Positions 57,301 through 64,000 of a stretch of DNA of 64,000 nt are shown in pieces. This stretch comes from Coffea arabica. Its lineage: Eukaryota; Streptophyta; Magnoliopsida; Gentianales; Rubiaceae. The stretch's first letter is position 1, and every line of letters starts with the position of its first letter. Under the pieces are notes generated by a model. It was not told where the DNA came from. It was given only the letters and a program-made list of their open reading frames with translations, and searched no databases. Made by a program: the position numbers and the translations under genes. The stretch covers positions 10,300,501-10,364,500 of the forward strand of contig NC_092323.1 in NCBI RefSeq assembly GCF_036785885.1. Reading direction: 5' to 3'.

Positions 57301-60300
57301 GCTTTTGATGGGGATGTTGTGGCTGTGGAACTTTTGCCTCAAGATCAATGGCAAGAGGAGGCATCCATAGCAATAACTAATGAAGGTTTTTACTTGTTCT
57401 CTTTTCTTTGAGGGCGTTATCTGGTTATTGATGACACAAACTACAAAAGTAGTGCTTTGGTGTTGAAAAACTAGTCCAAAACTTTCTTACAAGTCAAACA
57501 AAAAGGAAAGAAAATTTTCCTTTGCTTTCCTTTTATTTTGATGTTATCCGAACACTGTCTAGAGGGAAGCAGAGGAGCAAATTCTTTGTTCATTCACTTA
57601 TCATTGGATTTTGGAGGTAAGGTGGTTAAGATGAGTGTAGTATCTTGATACAGGATGAAGGCAGTTACTTTTCTTACCAATAAGTTAAGGATTTGTTCTT
57701 CATTACCTCCAGGGACACTATTGACTAAGCTTATAAGTTGAAGATCCCCACATACATGCATGATAAGTACTCCTTTACTATTTGTTTTATCTGACATCCA
57801 ATTAGTTGCGCAAATACTCTTCTTGTGGATGGAAGAAGTATGTGGATGTAAATATGCTTAATGATACGAATAAAAATAAATCTGTTGCCCCTGCACCGCT
57901 TCTTGGTCCTGAGCACTAAGTGATTCTTTAAGTTTAAATTGTTTGCCAGAATACTAGAAACTTTTTGACTTTGAAGCTGTTGAGGAGTATCATCCAGATA
58001 CGTGGGCGAAAGTACATGGACGAAACCAATACGAATAACTCTGTTGCCCTTGCTCCGCTTCCGTGTCCTGAGCACTAAGTGATTCTTTAGGTCTGAATTG
58101 TTTGCCAGAATACATGAAATTGTTTGGCTTCGAAGCTGCTGAAAATTATGATCTAAATGGAAGAAGCACTTCTCTTTGGAAGGATTAGTATGTTATAGAT
58201 ATTTGGCATTTCTTAATATCAAGTATACAGGCAGTTTTGTATCTATATTTATGCTGTTGTTCCAACCAACTTTGTTCAGTGGGATCCAAATTCCTTCCTA
58301 CTCTGTCATTATTCTAGCTAGTTCTACATTTAGTTTACAATCAACTTAACATATCCTTTGTTTCTTTATCTGCTTCATTTGATTCATCCATCCCTGTCTG
58401 TGTGGTTCTCACCCTTTTCCTCGCATTGTTTTTCAATGATGTCCTCTGCGAGAAAGGAGAAACCTGTGTATGTGTGTGGGAATTTGTGTTGAAGCTATGT
58501 GTTTAGTTAATTTTTTTTTGCAGAGGATGATGAGGAAGACGTTCATCTACCCCCAAGTAGTTCCGATGATGCTCCTAGAGCCACAAATCTTGTGCAAGGA
58601 TCAGCTGGGGTCTCAGGTTCTGTGCCATCCCGTCCTTGTGGACGTGTTGTTGGTATTATAAAACGGAACTGGCATTCGTAAGTTAAATACGTTTGTTATT
58701 GAATGCTAATTACCTGCATGATGTTATTTTTCGTTAAATTTGGTTGGCACTCATTGTTTCACTCCCCTCTTACCTCTTATCTATATATGATTTACTAAAT
58801 TACTATCTTGATGGGTTTTACTTTCAATTTCAAAAGAGAGTCTTCTTAAAGTATTAGACTCCTTGCATTGCAAGTCTCTAGATACTGTTCAATTTTAAAG
58901 TACTTACAGAAAACTCGTACAGATGAAAATGTTGTGTGGGTTTTTGCCAACTACCTTAATGTATTGCTCTTCTCTCATTGGGCTTTTGGTCTGCAAATTA
59001 CTGTTCGTAGTGATTGGAGATTCATTCATTTGAACTACTGCTTAGGATAGTACAGTCTTAAAGTTGCAAACAACTTTATTATATACAATACGGATTCTAT
59101 AGTGGTCTGGCAGGCATAACACTATTTCCTAGGGATTGCAATGGAGTGTAGGAATATCACCAATTTTACACTCATTTCAACCATAAATTCCTTGCATATT
59201 GCATCTCAACCATCAGCTTGATATGCTTAGCTTTTTGCAGAATTGATTTACACCATAAGAAGAAAATCTTCATGCTCTAATTCGAAGGCTAAACAAATCT
59301 TATTCAGAAATCGATTATCTGCAGATATTGTGGTTCGGTGGAGCCAATGCCTATGCCAGCAGGCAGTGGTGGTGTTGCCCATGCTTTATTTGTATCTAAA
59401 GACCGTAGAATTCCTAAAATCCGTGTACAAACGCGTCAGCTGGGGAACCTTTTGGACAAGAGGATCGTTGTTGCTGTTGATAAATGGGATATTTTGTCTC
59501 GATACCCATCTGGTCATTATGTGAGGACAATAGGAGTAATAGGGGACAGAGATACTGAAAGTGAGGTACGTGGCTATGTCATTGTTACACTTACAGTTCT
59601 GAAACAGAGTTTTGCATTAGCTCTGTATCTTCATGGTGTTTGTTTTCCATCTATTGTAGTTATACATGATTTTTCTCCTTTATACTTGTCATACTGAACT
59701 TTCTAGTCATCTGTGTTCTTTATATGAGCTTGAGATGCTTAAGCCAAAACAGCTGGGTATAACATATTGATTCATCACAATTTATGTGTAACAACTATAT
59801 TCTCTTATCATGTGTTTCAGGTTGTGCTGTTAGAGAATGATGTAGAATTCAAACCATTTTCCTCTCAAGTTTTAGCATGCTTGCCAGCGTTGCCTTGGTC
59901 TGCGTCTAGTGAAGATCTTGCCAATCCTATCAGGCAGGATTTGCGACAACTCCGTGTATTTAGTGTGGACCCTCCAGGTATGTAGTTCCATTTATATTTC
60001 TGAAATTTTTCTTCAATTTCTGTTTTATTATTTCTTTTTTTTTTTTTCTAGTTGTTCATTAACACCTTTCTTATGCTTATCATGGTGCATTAGGATAGCT
60101 TTGTTGTGTATTTCTAGTTTTAGCTGACATTCTTATTTTCATCTGGTGCAGGATGCAAGGATATTGATGATGCATTGCACTGTACAGCTCTTCCTGATGG
60201 AAATTTTGAAGTGGGAGTTCATATCCTTTGAGTTACATTTGTCCTTTTCCTGTGTCACCTTACATTACTCGTTACTGACTTTTCCCTAGTCTTCCCTGGA

Positions 60301-63300
60301 TGGTAAGTCGGGTTTTGTTGGGGGCGGGGCGCCGGGGGGGGGGAGGAGCAGGGGGTGATGTTTTAGGTGTGTTGGATTCTGCAAAAGAAATAATGAGCTA
60401 CCATGAGTAGTGCTCGTGTCAATTTTATTCTTTAACAACATATCAAATATTGCTGATGTCACAAACTTTGTTCACTCTGGAACACCACTTGATGATGAGG
60501 CTGCAAAAAGGGGTACCTCAGTCTACCTTGTTGAGCGCCGAATTGACATGCTCCCTAAACCCCTAACAGAAGGTGATACTTGCTTTGCATTTGAAAAAAA
60601 AAATGCACCATAGATTTATGAAGATTTTGCTGATTTTCGTCTATGCAATAGACAGTATAAGTTTTTGTTGATTTTGCAGATATATGTTCACTCCGAGCTG
60701 ATGTTGAGAGATTAGCCTTCTCTGTGATTTGGGTAAATTGTTCCTCTGTACATGATCAAATTTCTGCTATCCTTTTTCCTGATTTTCCAGTCGAAAAATT
60801 TTCTGGAATCCCCACTTTGGCAAGTGGCATGAAAGTGCAAACGTGGTACTATATAGAGTTTATCCACCTGTTGTACTTAACATGGTAATACTCCCAGTAT
60901 GCTGTATCTTGACATTGACCACTTATGATGGGATTTAGTTGTTTTAAGTGTTTGCTCCGTGATTGTGGGCATTGTTTTATCAGATGTCATTTTTAAGCTA
61001 ATTTTTTCCTGAAGAAGTGGTTATAAGTCCAATTTCTTCCTGTGTTGTTTACTCAATCATACTAGCAGAAGCTTATGCTGTCACTCAGATATTGCCAGGT
61101 CAATGATACTAGGTCATGAACAGACCCAGAAGAGGAGTATTTTAATAGCCACTTCAATTTCCATAACAGTTACATTCTTTTTTGGTTTTTGGAAGCAGTT
61201 ATTAATAAGCTACAGTTTCATTTTGGCAAGCAATAGCAAAGATTTTACAGTCAAAATGTGCAATTTAATGAGTTGTCATGGTTCTCAGTTTGTTGAATTT
61301 ATCTTGTCTAGTAAATAAATACGTGTCACTACACTGTCTACAGGGACTTTTTTCTTTAACACATCATATAACATGTTAAACACTTCTCCCTTTCAGGAAA
61401 TGACTCCTCAAGCAGAGATTATTTCCACGAAGTACACAAAAAGTGCAATAAAATCATGTGCAGCTTTGTCATACGTTGAAGCTCAAGCAAGGATGGATGA
61501 CAGGTGCTCCTATATTTTACTTCTATTGCAAATTGTTTTCTTGAACTTAAGGACAGACCTATCTCTGAAAGTACCATATTACTAGTTTGTTTCAGCATTA
61601 TTGTGATATTTGCTTTGAATCATAAATGATGTTTTTCAAGGAAAAATTGGACTATGTTGCTTGAATAATGAGCTGTGATGTTTATATAACATGTTGGATA
61701 TTGGGGTTATTGTTTATGTTACTTATTGTACTATTACCTTTCTTAACTAACCTCCTCTTTAATATCACAAATATTTTTTATTCTTTATCTGCAGTCGACT
61801 GGTGGATCCATTAACTACTGATTTGCGAAATATGAATGCTTTAGCGAAGGTATTGGCACTAGTCGTTTCATTCATTTTCCTCATCCCCACATTTGGGTAT
61901 GTGCGTTTATTATTGTGGACTACATCTTGAATTTTGCAGATCATGAGGCAGAGACGTATTGATAGAGGGGCGCTTACTCTTGCTTCTGCTGAAGTCAAAT
62001 TTCAAATTGATACTGAAACTCATGATCCCCTTGATATTGGTATGTCCATGCTCTTGTATTTGTGTTTACAATCTATACCTTTAGAACCTGCAATTAAGAA
62101 GTGCTCTTGACCTCTTGACAAGCAGATAGCAATGTCTAGATTGGGCAGAAATTCATTTTAGTGTCCAAACTGCTGAAGTTAGTGTTGGACCAATGTTGCC
62201 AACACCTCTTCTATGATTCCTGTTTAGAAGTTTGCAAGGTTGAGCAAAGATTACTTAGTGTGGGTTTTATGTTTGGCTTGTTGACATTGCCATCTTGAGA
62301 TGTGACCTTGAAATTCAAATAAACTAGCATATAACATCTATTACCATCATCACACCATTATAGGACAAGAAAAGTAAAAGTTAATGATCACCCCTCCCCC
62401 AATCACCATTTTTGACTTGTTTGCTGTAATCTTGTATAAGAGATAGTAGATGTTCATAAATGTTTTACTGGACGTGGTCATTTACTTGTCATTGGCTTAT
62501 GAATATTCACTATCCTGTTGTTCGGCCAGAATCATAGTTATATTTTGCATTAACCTTGTTTTAGGAATGTATCAAATAAGAGAAGCAAATCAAATGGTTG
62601 AGGAGTTTATGCTTGCAGCTAATGTTTCAGTTGCTGAAAAAATTCTCAAACATTTTCCCCTGTGCTCATTACTGAGGTACAGTATATATTCTTTTTAGTT
62701 GTTCTTTGTTGCAAATTCTAACACTGACAGAATTACTTTTTGTAATACTACTGTCTTTTACTTACCTTTTGGAATGAAATTGAGATTCATTTTCCATTAA
62801 TTTCAACAAAACATGCTTTGGTTACTCTCTCTCTCTCTCCCCCAAAAAAAAAGTGTGTATTATGGACAACTGGACTTTTAATTAAGCATGCTGATAAGAT
62901 GGATTTTCTGGGATGCAGCATTCTCAGAAATTGTAATATGGGTCGGCAACTGACTTACTGATTATTAAGAAATAAAAAGCTAATGGAATTGGATTAATTA
63001 ACCGGACAAACTGCTAATACTCAGGACAATATCCAATATTTTTGACTGACAGGAGAATAGTATGCTGATCTCAGTCTACCTTCTCATTAATCTCCCCTTC
63101 TTCTGGCTGCATTCTGTTAATTACCCTGCTGTCAGTCCAAGGGTGACATGCATCACTATGTCTTATTGTCGTGTTTGAGATCTATCTGTAGGTGTGGCTG
63201 TGCAGTTCTTTACTGTCTTGAGCAGTAAATTATCCCAATTATGCTTTCAGAAGGATTTCATTGGTGCATGTATTTTCCTTTTTATATAGTTAGTGAGATA

Positions 63301-64000
63301 GTGAAGTCTAAATACTAGTTGCTTAGGCTGTTCTGTTGATTTTCATATTATTAATCTATTGCAACTATAACATTTGCAGACGACATCCTACCCCTACAAA
63401 AGAGATGCTTGAACCTTTAATTCGAACAGCTTCAGCTGTTGGTCTCCAATTGGATGTGTCATCCTCAAAAGCACTTGCTGATTCGCTTGATAGTGCTGTG
63501 GTCAGAAAAGGATTGGATTTTTCTTACTTTTGTTTTTTGCAATTATAAATTTGTTTGCTTTCATGAATTCTTTGGCGCGTGGTTTCTGTTTGTCATTTTT
63601 TCCCCAACTTGCTACTACTTTAAAATGTGATGCATATGTTACATGAGCTTGTGCTTGTTTGAAGACACTGACTTTGACAATTAATTAATTTCCTTCTTTC
63701 TCTAGCATCATCTTTAATTTCTAGTGTAACATAATATCTGTAATTAAGTCCCTCTTGATTCAGAAGGAAGTAGTTCCAATGAAACTATTAGTGAAAGAAT
63801 GATGAAACAAGCTAGAAATACCTTTTGCATCTAAAATCCATGCACATCTTCACGTCTCTGGGTGGGTTTTGAACAGCCACATGGAGTCTGGCTGGCATCA
63901 ATATAGTTAGAAGGGTTTTAATGCATCTTAGATCCATGTGTTTAGGGGTACAACTTTGCATATAATTGGAGAATCTGCTTTTAAGTGAGTGATTCATCTC
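54373..64000 (+). CDS. RRP44A: RRP44A/DIS3 exosome exoribonuclease, 3' end outside window
   Basis: Eighteen exons are inferred: 54373-54426, 54621-54758, 54878-55035, 55474-55529, 56597-56719, 56926-57056, 57145-57385, 58524-58677, 59325-59565, 59821-59977, 60152-60220, 60447-60572, 60680-60732, 61397-61503, 61795-61849, 61940-62039, 62565-62676, 63380-63500; 732 aa, phases consistent. The C-terminal about 200 aa lie beyond the right edge. The protein is the catalytic subunit of the nuclear RNA exosome. It has a CR3 Cys motif (C31-x4-C36-x2-C39), a PIN domain with [11 protein letters not shown] (Asp57), cold-shock domains, and an RNB 3'-5' exonuclease domain with [12 protein letters not shown] (Asp488, 490, 491). 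All expected catalytic residues in the visible part are present. It matches Arabidopsis RRP44A (At2g17510) in layout. The junction 60220/60447 needs a non-GT-AG intron. Confidence 0.93.
57864..58170. repeat. 159-bp imperfect tandem duplication in an RRP44A intron
   Basis: Copy one starts near 57864 and copy two near 58029. Shared words include ATACGAATAA, CTGTTGCCC, GTCCTGAGCACTAAGTGATT and ATTGTTTGCCAGAATAC, spaced by 159 bp at the best-aligned GAGCACTAAG. The copies have diverged by substitutions and small indels. Confidence 0.85.
60221..60446 (+). other. Probable U12-type AT-AA intron in RRP44A
   Basis: The intron begins ATATCCTTT, the exact U12 5' splice-site consensus. Near its end is TTCTTTAAC (60428-60436), one base from the U12 branch-site consensus TTCCTTAAC. 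The branch A lies 11 bases before the junction, within the normal U12 distance. Removing 60221-60446 restores the RNase II family motif [11 protein letters not shown] without a gap. The 3' dinucleotide is then AA. The shared ATAT at both junctions makes the exact cut ambiguous, but only the AT-AA register places the U12 donor correctly. No GT-AG pair restores this motif. Confidence 0.8.
60320..60355 (+). repeat. G-rich tract inside the AT-AA intron
   Basis: Within 36 bases there are runs of five, four, ten and five G, including GGGGGCGGGGCGCCGGGG. It stands out in an AT-rich intron and meets the simple pattern for a G-quadruplex on the sense (RNA) strand. Confidence 0.8.

Noticed and set aside
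60211-60450. A GT-AG intron at the RRP44A junction, with donor GTGGGA at 60211 or an acceptor at an AG near 60407-60410
   Set aside because: These remove or replace the conserved GVHIADV motif, or insert about a dozen unrelated residues. The AT-AA model restores the motif and matches the U12 donor exactly.

Overview
This is a nuclear genomic window from a dicot plant. Genes are split by GT-AG introns, intergenic DNA and introns are AT-rich, and MITEs and one LTR retrotransposon fill the spacers. The families (IRE1, RRP44A, clade 3 GLR, group I SRPK, TPLATE-type EH protein, P-type PPR) are plant-typical. I cannot name the species; a woody asterid is a guess.

Layout, left to right. (1) 1-2290: one end of a Ty3/gypsy retrotransposon on the minus strand, running off the left edge: LTR, tRNA-iMet primer site, an extra coiled-coil ORF before gag, and a frameshifted gag start. 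(2) 3.4-5.2 kb (+): a conserved nuclear protein of unknown function whose leader holds three abutting upstream ORFs, the last a bare AUG-stop. (3) 5.2-10.4 kb: spacer with a long-inverted-repeat element that contains a nested MITE. (4) 10.46-13.43 kb (-): an SRPK-type SR-protein kinase, 446 aa. (5) 13.6-20 kb: spacer crowded with MITEs. (6) 20.24-29.64 kb (+): a 13-exon EH-domain endocytic protein of the AtEH2/Pan1 type, 1200 aa. (7) 31.65-33.51 kb (-): intronless PPR protein. (8) 34.10-36.71 kb (-): PP2C phosphatase, 384 aa. (9) 40.87-44.86 kb (+): glutamate receptor-like channel of clade 3, 946 aa. (10) 45.63-52.01 kb (-): the unfolded-protein-response sensor IRE1, 915 aa, with a GC-AG intron. 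(11) 54.37 kb to the right edge (+): exosome nuclease RRP44A/DIS3, first 18 exons (732 aa), including an intron that fits the U12 class with AT-AA ends inside the catalytic RNB domain.

From memory, the gene content matches two Arabidopsis neighbourhoods: At2g17510-At2g17530 (RRP44A, IRE1a, a PPR gene, an SRPK) and At3g51470-At3g51480 (a PP2C and GLR3.6). The window may therefore keep an older gene order that was split between duplicated blocks in Arabidopsis. The genes are not an operon. Several concern RNA processing or decay (SRPK, IRE1, RRP44A, PPR), but adjacency in a plant genome does not imply shared function.

All exon coordinates were read by eye from splice sites, reading frame and family similarity. 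They are consistent in phase throughout, but no transcript data were available.
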